A stretch of 24,362 bases of DNA from SKKC01 sp046542845 (GCA_046542845.1 JBKHAN010000044.1:1-24362); one strand, 5' to 3'. Numbered from the stretch's first letter, positions 1 to 7,899 are shown. Notes: generated by a model from the sequence alone, not told the origin. Made by a program: numbers and translations.

Positions 1-22
1 TTGCCGCAAAGAGCGAGAAAAT

Positions 23-41
23 CACCACGGTCGCGGACAGT
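23..41. repeat. Right terminal repeat of a truncated copy of the ~146-bp inverted-repeat element
   Basis: The sequence CACCACGGTCGCGGACAGT matches the right terminus of the intact element at 8631-8778 at 18 of 19 positions. It is followed by AAAG, the reverse complement of the CTTT that precedes the left terminus of that intact copy. The element body would lie to the left of the window, so this is seen only as an end. No coding function is assigned to the short open frame that covers it. Confidence 0.6.
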
Positions 42-75
42 AAAGACGGATTACGAAATCTTTACATTGCCGTTG

Positions 76-873
76 TCACACGTGGTTCATTATGGATACC
101 GTGGGATTGCGGTGTATTGTCAGAAAGAACTGACTTGTCCCGAGCAGCGCGTGACCCATAAAGACCGGAAGCAACGATCCGGACCCCAGCACTAGCATAC
201 CGGCGAATATCGACAGCACAAGACCCCCCCACGCAGGTGCCGCACCATCCGGCAAGCGCGATAATCCGTACAGTACGGCACCGGTCGCGATGGACAGCTC
301 GACCCCGGCCGGTAACAGGAGAGCGTAGAGCGTACCGCGAAGAATCCACTCCACGGACACCGCGTAGGCCAGGATTCCCAGGAGATTTGCAATCAAAGCC
401 CACCACGGCCACTCGATAACGGGAGGGTCTGTGTAAAGGTCGGGGTCCGGAGTCGCATGGACACGACGAAAAAGGTAGTAGATTAATACCATCACGCCCA
501 CACCGACGATCCATATCCATGCCTGCTGATCTGACAGATCGATGGAGGCTATGCCGCCCTCTACAGCCGCCTGGTATGCTACCGGGAATCGTTCCGGAAT
601 CATCCAGCGGATTAACGCGTCGAGCAGCCTGGGGCCTACTATAAAGACGGTAAGCGCCACTAGGCGGCGAACAGTTACCGACAGGATTTCCGCAACCGGG
701 CTTGTCATGCCGGGGTCGAGTGGTGCCGCGAGCAGCAGGGCTCGAGACTCGAAAAAGCGCTGGTAGCGTATCGAGCTACGCAGCAGTGAATAACTCATGA
801 TTCCGACGGCGAAACTCACGAGCGTACTGATAACGGCGCTTGTATTCAGCATGCGGCAAGTGTGCCCTAACAC
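76..873 (-). CDS. CPBP-like (CAAX protease/bacteriocin-processing) membrane protein with degenerate catalytic motifs
   Basis: A polytopic membrane protein of about 265 residues. It has an N-terminal hydrophobic segment (about residues 10-33), further segments around 68-90 and 118-135, and a hydrophobic C-terminal half (158-250). The C-terminal half resembles the CPBP (Abi/Rce1) fold: VEWILRG at 174-180 sits where EExxxRG is expected, YGLSR at 202-206 where FxxxH is expected, and FMGH at 238-241 matches the third motif. The first Glu of motif 1 is Val and the His of motif 2 is Arg, so catalysis is doubtful; a scaffold or inactive role is possible. The long frame begins with GTG at 873. An ATG at 852 with AGGG about 12 nt upstream is an equally good start and would remove seven residues. 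No operon partner is visible: the next gene leftwards is outside the window and msrA is divergent. Family call moderate, function unknown. Confidence 0.55.
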   Translation of the reverse strand: MLGHTCRMLNTSAVISTLVSFAVGIMSYSLLRSSIRYQRFFESRALLLAAPLDPGMTSPVAEILSVTVRRLVALTVFIVGPRLLDALIRWMIPERFPVAYQAAVEGGIASIDLSDQQAWIWIVGVGVMVLIYYLFRRVHATPDPDLYTDPPVIEWPWWALIANLLGILAYAVSVEWILRGTLYALLLPAGVELSIATGAVLYGLSRLPDGAAPAWGGLVLSIFAGMLVLGSGSLLPVFMGHALLGTSQFFLTIHRNPTVSIMNHV

Positions 874-1059
874 CGATTTCGGGACAAGTAAAACACACCC
901 GCTGGACCATAATAATGCTGCATAAAAGATTTGCGCCGGTCATGACTGCACGGTATGATCAACGGCTAACCGCGATGGTGCCCACGAGCTCTGTCGGCCG
1001 GGAACGACGAGGCTTCCGAACCGCTTGTGCATGAACCGACATTGTTCACAAGGTTTTTT
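874..1059. other. Intergenic stretch without a recognisable gene
   Basis: This region lies between the divergent starts of the CPBP-like gene and msrA. The longest open frames are about 60 codons, match no family I recognise and have no convincing start signal. Together with the repeat element at 1060-1204 and the next 100 bp, it makes a gene-free stretch of about 430 bp. It should contain the promoters of both flanking genes, but I cannot pick a convincing -35/-10 pair for either. Confidence 0.5.
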
Positions 1060-1204
1060 AGTGTCCGCAAGCCTGGTGTTCATTGCGGGCTAACTATCTC
1101 TCAGACAATGGTTTATGTATCCTTCCATGAGAAATGTCCGTCGTTCTTCTATGTTGTTATGCGTAGAACATTTACGGCCATATAACACCAGGGTCACGGA
1201 CAGT
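1060..1204. repeat. Degenerate copy of the MITE-like inverted-repeat element
   Basis: The left end AGTGTCCGCAAGCCTGGTGTT (1060-1080, 21 nt) and the right end at 1184-1204 form an imperfect terminal inverted repeat with 17 of 21 positions pairing. The element is 145 bp, almost the same length as the intact copy at 8631-8778. The interior is AT-richer than the neighbouring genes and has no ORF of its own. A short interior block (CATAGAAG followed by a similar ACG-containing stretch, read on the minus strand here) is shared with the plus strand of the other copy, suggesting the two are inverted relative to each other. The left flank is T-rich, as in the other copy. No clear target-site duplication is visible. 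Confidence 0.65.
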
Positions 1205-1305
1205 GAAATAAGTCTGAGGACCCACTGGGCGCTCAATTGCCCGAAGACAAGCTCGCCCCGATGGTGTAGCCGCATGGGCTTCAGTGGCAGTAATTTACGA
1301 GAATT

Positions 1306-2019
1306 ATGAACGCATCTCTACGTCGAGCCATTATTATTCCTGTCATTCTGTTCTCCGTATTCGCCGTGCTGCGCCTGATTGCAGGCGGGGTCAGTGAGAC
1401 CACGCAGGACGCTGCCAGTAACGGCAATGAGGCGGCCGGGGAGCGTCCGAGTGAGCTCGGAGGATCGCTCGAACGCGGGCGAGTCGAGGTCCCGGACGGA
1501 TACGAGCGCGCTGTATTCGCAGGTGGATGCTTCTGGTGCATGGAACCACCTTTCGACTCTATTGACGGTGTCTATGCGATCACGAGTGGATTTTCCGGCG
1601 GTACGGTCGAGAACCCCACCTATGATGAGGTCGTGGCCGGTGAAACGGGACACCGCGAGTCGGTTGAAATCATCTTCGATCCGGAGCGGGTTTCCTACCG
1701 CGAGCTGCTCGACATATTCTGGGTCAACATAGACCCGCTCGACGGTGGCGGCCAGTTCTGCGACCGCGGCGGCCCCTATATGAGCGCAGTGTTCTACCTT
1801 GATGAAGAGCAGCGAGCCGATGTCGAAACGTCGCGCGAATGGGCGCAGGAGCAGATCCGCCGGGACGGTGAGTTCATGACGGAAATCCGTCCCTACGAAG
1901 CCTTCTACCCCGCAGAAGAATACCATCAGGCATATGCGTTTCGAAACCCGGTACGCTACAATTTCTACCGCTCGAGCTGCGGTCGCGATGCCCGTCTCGA
2001 AACTTTATGGGGTTCGTAA
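1306..2019 (+). CDS. msrA: Membrane-anchored peptide-methionine (S)-S-oxide reductase
   Basis: MsrA reduces the S-epimer of methionine sulfoxide in oxidised proteins. The protein is 237 residues. A single hydrophobic segment at about 8-27 looks like a signal anchor, followed by a linker to about residue 65, so the catalytic domain probably faces the periplasm. The active-site motif GGCFWC is at 73-78 with the catalytic Cys75. Family landmarks FSGG (97-100), GHRE (115-118), DPLDGGGQFCDRGG (143-156) and YHQAY (206-210) are present. Cys152 or Cys225 could be resolving cysteines. The FCDRGG variant replaces the more common QGND-type loop. The ATG at 1306 has only a weak purine stretch upstream. 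The S10 peptidase gene follows 48 bp downstream on the same strand and may be cotranscribed. The upstream region carries a repeat element about 100 bp before the start. Confidence 0.93.
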   Translation: MNASLRRAIIIPVILFSVFAVLRLIAGGVSETTQDAASNGNEAAGERPSELGGSLERGRVEVPDGYERAVFAGGCFWCMEPPFDSIDGVYAITSGFSGGTVENPTYDEVVAGETGHRESVEIIFDPERVSYRELLDIFWVNIDPLDGGGQFCDRGGPYMSAVFYLDEEQRADVETSREWAQEQIRRDGEFMTEIRPYEAFYPAEEYHQAYAFRNPVRYNFYRSSCGRDARLETLWGS

Positions 2020-2067
2020 CACCGAACGCTATTCCCTGCTGAGAAAAGCTGTGTCACACTTCGGGTT

Positions 2068-3615
2068 ATGAGTGAAGCACAGAAGAAGGAAACGTCGGAC
2101 CACCACAGGGAACAATATGAGGCGCCGCAGGGGGCAACGAGTACGCACTCGCTTGCACTCTCCGGAGGTGACCGCCTTGACTACGCCTCGTCGGCGCAAT
2201 GGTTGCCAGTCTACGACAAGCGACAGAAACCGATCGCGGAGATCTTTCATGTATCCTATGTGAGTGCCGACGAGGAAGCAGACGTCACACGCCCGCTCAC
2301 CTTCGTGTTCAACGGCGGGCCGGGAGCGGCGAGCGCGTACCTTCACATGGGCGCGGTAGGTCCGCGACGCGTCGTGTTCAACGAAGACGGGAGTCCCTCG
2401 CCGTCGCCGGTCAGCATCGTTGACAACGTGGAGAGCTGGCTGCCGTTCACTGATCTCGTATTTGTTGACCCGGTAGGAACGGGGTTCAGTCGAGGAATCA
2501 AATCAGACAGCGAAAGCAGTTCCAGAGATGAATCAGACAAGAACGATCCCGACAGCCCCTTCTTTGGTCTGAACAAGGACCTGGAAAGCCTGTCGGAGTT
2601 CATGCAGTCGTATCTTTCCCTGCACCGCCGCTGGGAGTCACCAGTTTTTATCGCGGGGGAAAGCTACGGAGGCTTCCGTGTTGCCAAGCTTGTGAAGATG
2701 ATTCAGGAGCGTTACAACGTCGGGCTATGCGGCGCGATCCTGATCTCACCTGCACTTGAGTTCTCGCTCCTCGACGGATCAGACTATGACGTACTCCCGT
2801 GGGTGGACACCTTTCCAACCATGTCGCTGATCGCTGCCGCCCACGCGAAACACCGGGCCTCAAGCGCTTCGGGAACCGGACGCGACGCCATCGAGACCGT
2901 CCGTACGGTAGCTGAACGCTTCGCTGTGACCAGTCTTCCCGCTCTATTGACATCGGGTACCTTCATGCCCGCCCCCGAGCGCGAAGAACACTTCGGAATC
3001 ATGAGTACATATACAGGCCTGAGTGAAGCCCTCATTCGGCAGAACGAGGGGCGAATTCGAATCCGAACCTTCGCCCGCGAGCTACTGCGCGATAGTCGAA
3101 AAGTACTCGGCCTCTATGACGGGACTATAACGCTTACCGACGCGTACCCCGACCGGGAACAGTACGAAGGACCCGATGCGACGCTCAGCACTATTGATCG
3201 AATCTTCGGCGCCGGTGTGAATGCACAACTTCGATCCGCAATAGGCGTGCGAACCGATCGCGAATACCGACTCCTGAGCCGCGAGGTAAACCGTTCGTGG
3301 AAGGTGGACTATGACCGACACGTGCTGCAAACGCAGATCGGTGCCACCGATGACCTGAGGTACGGCATGGAGCTTAACCCGTACATGAAAGTGCGCATAT
3401 CGCACGGAATATACGATCTGGTCACGCCCTACTTCAGCGCAGAGCGTCTGGTCGCCAACATGAAACTCGATCAGGCGAGTCGCAGCAGACTGAGTCTCAA
3501 GCATTACCCCGGTGGTCACATGTTCTACAGCCGCGACCAGTCACGTCGCGATTTTTCCGTCGATATGGCGGCGTTTTATGCAGAGGCACTCGCTACGCGA
3601 AGCGAGACCCGGTAA
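2068..3615 (+). CDS. Peptidase S10 family (serine carboxypeptidase-like) protein
   Basis: A 515-residue alpha/beta-hydrolase of the serine carboxypeptidase family, expected to release C-terminal residues from peptides. The oxyanion/N-terminal motif FNGGPGAAS is at 81-89, the nucleophile elbow GESYGG at 197-202 (Ser199), the acid Asp450 in the GIYDLVTPY context, and the catalytic His484 in HYPGGHMFY. There is no signal peptide, so unlike eukaryotic secreted members it is predicted to be cytoplasmic. An acidic Ser/Asp-rich insertion at about 146-163 lies between the first two motifs. The ATG at 2068 has no good Shine-Dalgarno; no alternative start nearby is better. The last 40 bp overlap, tail to tail, the end of the transporter gene on the other strand. 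Substrate unknown. Confidence 0.88.
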   Translation: MSEAQKKETSDHHREQYEAPQGATSTHSLALSGGDRLDYASSAQWLPVYDKRQKPIAEIFHVSYVSADEEADVTRPLTFVFNGGPGAASAYLHMGAVGPRRVVFNEDGSPSPSPVSIVDNVESWLPFTDLVFVDPVGTGFSRGIKSDSESSSRDESDKNDPDSPFFGLNKDLESLSEFMQSYLSLHRRWESPVFIAGESYGGFRVAKLVKMIQERYNVGLCGAILISPALEFSLLDGSDYDVLPWVDTFPTMSLIAAAHAKHRASSASGTGRDAIETVRTVAERFAVTSLPALLTSGTFMPAPEREEHFGIMSTYTGLSEALIRQNEGRIRIRTFARELLRDSRKVLGLYDGTITLTDAYPDREQYEGPDATLSTIDRIFGAGVNAQLRSAIGVRTDREYRLLSREVNRSWKVDYDRHVLQTQIGATDDLRYGMELNPYMKVRISHGIYDLVTPYFSAERLVANMKLDQASRSRLSLKHYPGGHMFYSRDQSRRDFSVDMAAFYAEALATRSETR

Positions 3616-4892
3616 CCGGACCATGAGAGGTACGCGGCCTCGGACAGCAGTGCGATAATGAGGCTGCCCGCGGCGAGTACCGTCCCGGGCAGATCGAACA
3701 CCATCGGGCCCAGCCATACACAGAAGAACAGCACAACACTGTGTATGGCTACGGCGGTGGCCAGAGCACCGGTCCGGTGGTCGTGAATAAGCCGGCCACG
3801 GAACCACGACTTCACGGTCGTAAGAACTGGAACGAGAAACAGCATCATAACCGGGACGGTCGTAAACGGAAGCAACTGTTGCGAAAGGCCGCTGACACCC
3901 TGGAACCACATACGCGATGCTGGTGTAAACGCCGTAGTCAGAAACAGGACACCGAGTACAGTCGCAAGATAGAACGCGAAGCGGCGAAGCGGATCGTAGT
4001 TGTCTCCGCTGCGGCCGAGAATCGCGACCACAGCTTCCTGAAAGCTCAGTCCCATTGAATTGAACAGAAACACGTAGCCGTTGATCACCGGCCACACCGC
4101 GAGTGACTCGGTCGGGAACAGCGCCCGTGCCATACCAAAGGTCAGCAGTGGCTGCGCTGAGAGAAAGATCACACTTGTAAGCGAAAGCGGTACGTAAAAA
4201 CTCAGAAGCTGCTGCACACTCAGCGGATCAGCGGTCTGTTCAGGTATTTCGTCGCGAACGACTCGCCGGGCGTACGCCCAGCTCGCGATGCATCCGGCAC
4301 CGACCCCGGCAATCAGCGCAACGCCGGCGAGCGTAGCGCCGGCGAGCGCCCCCGAGAGGTACCCCGGAACAAGGACGGCCGCGACGGCTCCGAGACGGAC
4401 AATCATGGTCACGGGGATGACGCTGGTATGTCCATATCGAATCAGTACGCCCTGCCACAGCCGCCGGTAGCCGACCAGAGCGGCGAAAGGGGTCATGGTG
4501 AGAAACGCTATCCGGCTGGGTTCAACAAGCCGTTCCGGCACTCCCAGGATTGATCGCACGATAAACGCGAACAGCGGCGTGGCGGCGACGAGCAGATGGA
4601 GCAGCGTCAGTCCAGCTCCGAGCAGGTGCATGAAACGCAGCAGCGTGAAATAACGGCGCCGGTCCGAACACAACGCAGTTCCGGCCGACAACAACTGTAT
4701 CACCGGGCTTTCTATGACGAGCGCTATGGAAAACGCAATTCCAAAAGCTGCCAGATTAAGCGTTTCGTCGGGAAGGCGGGCAATGACCGCAGCAAGCCCC
4801 GGCTGCTCGATTGCCATCACAATCCACATAAGCGCAAGCGGCAGCCAGAAGAAAAAAATCTGGCGGTAGGAGAAACGGATTGTCTGTTGCAT
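3576..4892 (-). CDS. MOP-superfamily (MATE/ANKH-like) membrane transporter, last gene of the riboflavin operon
   Basis: A very hydrophobic protein of 438 residues with about 12 predicted membrane segments. The first is at 10-35, immediately followed by the helix-breaking stretch QPGLAAVIARLPD; others follow evenly to residue 430. The two-bundle layout, the length, and a second half that begins similarly (LLSFYVPLSLTSVIFLSAQ near 228-247) fit the MOP superfamily (MATE, ANKH and polysaccharide flippases). The early segment recalls ANKH-type members, but I would not fix the subfamily. The gene begins 11 nt after the ribH stop and is therefore under the FMN riboswitch of the operon. By context it is a candidate flavin or flavin-precursor transporter; the direction of transport cannot be told. 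A generic drug-efflux role is the main alternative. The 3' end overlaps the S10 peptidase gene by 40 bp on the opposite strand. Confidence 0.75.
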   Translation of the reverse strand: MQQTIRFSYRQIFFFWLPLALMWIVMAIEQPGLAAVIARLPDETLNLAAFGIAFSIALVIESPVIQLLSAGTALCSDRRRYFTLLRFMHLLGAGLTLLHLLVAATPLFAFIVRSILGVPERLVEPSRIAFLTMTPFAALVGYRRLWQGVLIRYGHTSVIPVTMIVRLGAVAAVLVPGYLSGALAGATLAGVALIAGVGAGCIASWAYARRVVRDEIPEQTADPLSVQQLLSFYVPLSLTSVIFLSAQPLLTFGMARALFPTESLAVWPVINGYVFLFNSMGLSFQEAVVAILGRSGDNYDPLRRFAFYLATVLGVLFLTTAFTPASRMWFQGVSGLSQQLLPFTTVPVMMLFLVPVLTTVKSWFRGRLIHDHRTGALATAVAIHSVVLFFCVWLGPMVFDLPGTVLAAGSLIIALLSEAAYLSWSGYRVSLRVASASA

Positions 4893-4903
4893 GGGACCGT
4901 CGC

Positions 4904-5377
4904 TTAGAGTCTGGCCATGAGATCAGCCATCTCAATGGCCGTCAGTGCGCAATCCCAACCCTTGTTTCCACTCTTGATTCCTGCGCGGTTCAGCGCCTGT
5001 TCCACCGTCTCCGTTGTCAGAACCCCGAAGACGACGGGTTTCCGATACTCGAGTGCAACCTGTCCGATGCTTTTTGCAGCCTCACCGGCAACAAAGTCAT
5101 AGTGGCTTGTCTCGCCGCGAATGACCGCGCCAAGGCAGATTACCGCGTCGATATCCGCACGCTCAGCAAGCTTGACGGCCACAGGGCCTATCTCATAGCT
5201 ACCGGGCACCCTGACCGCGGTAATGTCCGACGGCTTTGCTCCGTGTCTCAGCAGGCAATCTTCGGCGGCAGCGTAGAGCTGCTCGGTCACCATGCCGTTA
5301 AACCGGCTGATGATAATCGCGAAGCGCTTGCCCGACGCGTTCAGTTCACCTTCAACGTGTTTCACATCACTATGCAT
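4904..5377 (-). CDS. ribH: 6,7-dimethyl-8-ribityllumazine synthase
   Basis: Lumazine synthase condenses 5-amino-6-ribitylamino-uracil with 3,4-dihydroxy-2-butanone 4-phosphate, the step before riboflavin synthase. Family motifs, in order: SRFNGMVTEQL near the N-terminus, VPGSYEIGPVA, CLGAVIRGETSHYDFV (with the catalytic His in TSHYD), GVLTTETVEQALNRAG, and NKGWDCA near the end. The length of 157 residues is normal. The frame can be extended to a TTG at 5389, but the ATG at 5377 is preferred because GGAG lies 6 nt before it. With this start ribH begins one nucleotide after the ribB stop, which suggests translational coupling. Confidence 0.95.
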   Translation of the reverse strand: MHSDVKHVEGELNASGKRFAIIISRFNGMVTEQLYAAAEDCLLRHGAKPSDITAVRVPGSYEIGPVAVKLAERADIDAVICLGAVIRGETSHYDFVAGEAAKSIGQVALEYRKPVVFGVLTTETVEQALNRAGIKSGNKGWDCALTAIEMADLMARL

Positions 5378-5378
5378 C

Positions 5379-6008
5379 TCAATCTCCAATCAGCTTCGCT
5401 GCTTCAGCAATCTCGTCTACGTGTACCATGTGCATGTCAAACGCACGTGCAATCCGTTCAAGCTCAGGCCCCCGTGCCATGGTCCCGTCCTCGGAAATAA
5501 TCTCACAGATTATGCCAACCGGATAGAGGCCGGCTGCTTGGCACAACCAGACGGACGCCTCAGTATGACCTCTGCGAACCGCAAGGCCTCCCCGGTGCGC
5601 GACAATGGGGAACATGTGGCCAGGACGGCCGAGCGCTTCGGGCTTTGCTTCCGGGTCACAGAGCACCGAGATAGTCTTCGCTCGATCTGCGGCCGATATT
5701 CCGGTCGTCGTACCCTCCACCGCGTCAACGCTCACGGTGAAATTGGTGCCATGCAACGCAGAGATCGACCCTGTCTGCGGAGGAAGGTCCAGCTCGCGAG
5801 CACGGTCTTCCGTTATCGTCGCACAGATCAGCCCCCGGCCATGTACGGCCATAAGATTTACTACTTCAGGCCCGGCAAACTGACCTGCGCAGAGGAAGTC
5901 CCCTTCGTTCTCTCGATCGGCGTCGTCGAGTACTATTATGACCTTCCCCGCTTTCAGGTCTTCAATCGCCCTGCGAACCCGCCCTTCGGGCAACGTGGTT
6001 ATGTTCAC
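5379..6008 (-). CDS. ribB: 3,4-dihydroxy-2-butanone-4-phosphate synthase (stand-alone RibB)
   Basis: The enzyme converts ribulose 5-phosphate to 3,4-dihydroxy-2-butanone 4-phosphate plus formate. The 209 residues cover only the RibB domain. Seen in order: DDADRENEGDFLCAG (metal/substrate loop, about 28-42), NLMAVHGRGLIC, ALHGTNFTVSVDA, GTTTGISAADRAKTI, RPGHMFPIVAHRGGLAVRRGHTEA (with the conserved His of GHTEA), and GIICEIISEDGTMAR near the end. The GTP cyclohydrolase II (RibA) domain found in many bacterial RibBA fusions is absent. The start is a GTG at 6008 that overlaps the ribE stop as GTGA; GGAG lies 8 nt upstream. Confidence 0.95.
   Translation of the reverse strand: MNITTLPEGRVRRAIEDLKAGKVIIVLDDADRENEGDFLCAGQFAGPEVVNLMAVHGRGLICATITEDRARELDLPPQTGSISALHGTNFTVSVDAVEGTTTGISAADRAKTISVLCDPEAKPEALGRPGHMFPIVAHRGGLAVRRGHTEASVWLCQAAGLYPVGIICEIISEDGTMARGPELERIARAFDMHMVHVDEIAEAAKLIGD
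5384..5387 (-). promoter_or_regulatory. Shine-Dalgarno of ribH that decides its start
   Basis: On the minus strand GGAG is followed by ATTGAG and then the ATG at 5377. The upstream TTG at 5389 overlaps this ribosome-binding site and has none of its own, so the shorter ribH is chosen. The site lies inside the last codons of ribB. Confidence 0.7.
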
Positions 6009-6619
6009 ACCATTTCTCCGTGCGACCGCGCATAGACGTGGAACATTCGTTCCACGTAGCGCCCAAGTATATCCGTTTCCACGTTCACGTGATCTCCCGG
6101 TGCGTGGTCGGTCAAATGCGTGTGTGTGGCGGTATGCGGTACGACATTTATGCCGACCACATCATTCTCGATGGAGGCAACGGTCAGACTCACCCCATCG
6201 AGTGCGATAGAGCCCTCGGGCACCACAAGCGGCAGCAGCTCCTTCGGGAGCCGGATACGAAGGAGTATACTCTTGCCGCGATCGGTCACGTCAACGACTT
6301 CTCCGAGGCCGGAGACGTGCCCCTGTACCATGTGGCCGCCCATCCGAGTATCTGCGCGCATGGAACGCTCCAAATGTACCGGAGAACCTACCTTCAGACC
6401 GCCAAGCGTGGTCTTTTCCAAGGTTTCACCGACCGCCTGCACCGTGAATGATCCTTTGTTCAGTCGAACGACAGTCTGGCACACACCATCAACGCTGATT
6501 GAGTCGCCTATCGCAGCATCCTGCATAACGACCATCGAGCCAATGTCCAGTTCGACCCCGTCACCCGCGGGCCGCACCGACTCTATCGAGCCAAGTTCCT
6601 CTATCAGGCCTGTAAACAT
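6005..6619 (-). CDS. ribE: Riboflavin synthase, alpha chain
   Basis: The enzyme dismutates two molecules of 6,7-dimethyl-8-ribityllumazine into riboflavin and the ribityl-pyrimidinedione that is recycled by ribH. The 204 residues start with the hallmark MFTGLIEELGSI. The protein shows the duplicated lumazine-binding barrel: first half with SISVDGVCQTVV, second half from about residue 95 with GGHMVQGHVSGLGEV and SIALDGVSLTV. The ATG lies 4 nt after the ribD stop and the end overlaps ribB by 4 nt, as expected of a tight operon. The symbol ribC is used in some species for the same enzyme. Confidence 0.95.
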   Translation of the reverse strand: MFTGLIEELGSIESVRPAGDGVELDIGSMVVMQDAAIGDSISVDGVCQTVVRLNKGSFTVQAVGETLEKTTLGGLKVGSPVHLERSMRADTRMGGHMVQGHVSGLGEVVDVTDRGKSILLRIRLPKELLPLVVPEGSIALDGVSLTVASIENDVVGINVVPHTATHTHLTDHAPGDHVNVETDILGRYVERMFHVYARSHGEMV

Positions 6620-6623
6620 ACTT

Positions 6624-7790
6624 TCACTCTACTCCCGTAATATTCCAGGGAAGCACGCCGTCGATTACCTCGGGTGCTTCCAATGTTCCATAGGTTCGCT
6701 TTGTATTCATGAGGCCGCTCACAAGCACATCGTCGCCACTCCTTGTCTGAATGACCCGCTCAAGCCTTGGCCGTTCAGTGGCCGATCCGAAGGAAGTATC
6801 CTGAAGCCACGGAACTCCGGCCCCCATAAGGCTCGGGTTCGTGAAAACGGTCAGCCGGTCCACCAGACCAGCACGGATAAAGGAGCTCGCTATTGCACCC
6901 CCACCTTCAACGAGAACGCTCGTGATTCCATACTCCGGCAGCTGTTCGATCAGATGATCAAGATCGACGCGCCCGCGTGCGTCTAAACGACATGCGATCA
7001 ACCCTACGTGTGGTGCGAATCCTGAGGCTCGCTCAGCCACCTGTGAACTGCACGCGAGGAAGGTCGGTGCGGCAGCGTCGCTCAAAACACGGGCATTTCG
7101 TAGACTCGTCAGGCCGGTATCAACAATGATCCGCGCTGGATTCCGTCCCTCGATGTGCCGAACTGTGAGCGACGGGTTATCCGTCTGCACCGTTGCCGAG
7201 CCGACGAGAACAGCGTCGTATCGCGCGCGCATCTCGTGTACGGCGACTCGCGATGGCTCGCTGCTTATCCACTGCGCACTCCCATCGGGGGCGGCGATGC
7301 GGCCATCGAGCGTTTGTGCGATCTTCAGGTGTACGTACGGAAGCCGCCGCTGTATCCACGCGACAAAGGGTTCGTTCAGCAGGAGCGCGGCCGATGAGGC
7401 GACACCCGAGGACGTTTCAACGCCGGCGTCTTCAAGCGTTTTTTGACCCAGCCCCGCAACGTGAGGGTTCGGATCGCGCACGGCAAATACGACCCGTCGT
7501 ATGCCGGCGTTAATAATACGATCGGTACACGGTGGAGTCAGTTTCTCCGGAGTCCGGTGACAGCAGGGTTCCAGGTTACAGTACAGGGTAGCACCACGAG
7601 CCTCCGCACCCGCTTTCTCGATCGCCTCAGCCTCAGCGTGCGGTGCACCGTAGGCTGTGTGCCATCCTTCAGAGATGATCTTATTGTCCCGGACGATCAC
7701 CGCCCCGACCAGTGGATTCGGTGACGTTTTACCTGTGCCCAGACGCGCAAGCATGATCGCTCGCGCCATGTGGACGTTATCCCCGGTCAT
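6624..7790 (-). CDS. ribD: Bifunctional diaminohydroxyphosphoribosylaminopyrimidine deaminase / 5-amino-6-(5-phosphoribosylamino)uracil reductase
   Basis: RibD performs the second and third committed steps of riboflavin synthesis. The N-terminal cytidine-deaminase-like domain (about 1-145) carries HAE at 51-53 (zinc His and catalytic Glu), EPCC at 74-77 and a third zinc cysteine at 88. The C-terminal reductase domain (about 148-370) has VHLKIAQTLDGRIA, the VLVGSATVQTDNPSLTVR substrate loop and VLVEGGGAIASSFI. The length of 388 residues is typical. The spacing between the two zinc cysteines is longer than in the usual PCSHxGxTPPC motif (Cys76 to Cys88, three residues extra). The ATG at 7790 has AAGGAG 6 nt upstream. 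It is the first gene of the operon and lies directly behind the FMN riboswitch. Confidence 0.95.
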   Translation of the reverse strand: MTGDNVHMARAIMLARLGTGKTSPNPLVGAVIVRDNKIISEGWHTAYGAPHAEAEAIEKAGAEARGATLYCNLEPCCHRTPEKLTPPCTDRIINAGIRRVVFAVRDPNPHVAGLGQKTLEDAGVETSSGVASSAALLLNEPFVAWIQRRLPYVHLKIAQTLDGRIAAPDGSAQWISSEPSRVAVHEMRARYDAVLVGSATVQTDNPSLTVRHIEGRNPARIIVDTGLTSLRNARVLSDAAAPTFLACSSQVAERASGFAPHVGLIACRLDARGRVDLDHLIEQLPEYGITSVLVEGGGAIASSFIRAGLVDRLTVFTNPSLMGAGVPWLQDTSFGSATERPRLERVIQTRSGDDVLVSGLMNTKRTYGTLEAPEVIDGVLPWNITGVE

Positions 7791-7899
7791 GGGATACTCC
7801 TTCGTTAGTGACGGGACGAGAGGTGGGAACAGGTTATTCGGGTACGACGATGACCCCGGCTCCGAGAGTGGACCCGAGGAAAGGTTCGAAGAACCCGCA
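7791..7899 (-). promoter_or_regulatory. rib leader between FMN aptamer and ribD (expression platform) with ribD Shine-Dalgarno
   Basis: About 109 nt separate the aptamer from ribD. The ribD ribosome-binding site AAGGAG is at 7797-7802. Just behind the aptamer is a short hairpin GGTTC-TTC-GAACC followed only by TTTCC, which is too weak to be a convincing terminator; no other stem with a U-run is seen. TTCTTCG in that hairpin can pair with CGAAGGA at the ribosome-binding site (one wobble). Control of translation initiation is therefore more plausible than transcription termination, but this is inference from base pairing alone. Confidence 0.5.

Noticed and set aside
1..195. 64-codon plus-strand frame at the left edge
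   Set aside because: It starts at the window edge, covers the partial repeat and the end of the CPBP-like gene, and has no family features.
1226..1242. GGGC...GCCC inverted repeat before msrA
   Set aside because: Only a four-base stem with a long loop and no T-run; not a terminator or a convincing operator.
4880..5500. 206-codon plus-strand frame over ribH
   Set aside because: Shadow of ribH and ribB, whose active-site motifs are unmistakable.
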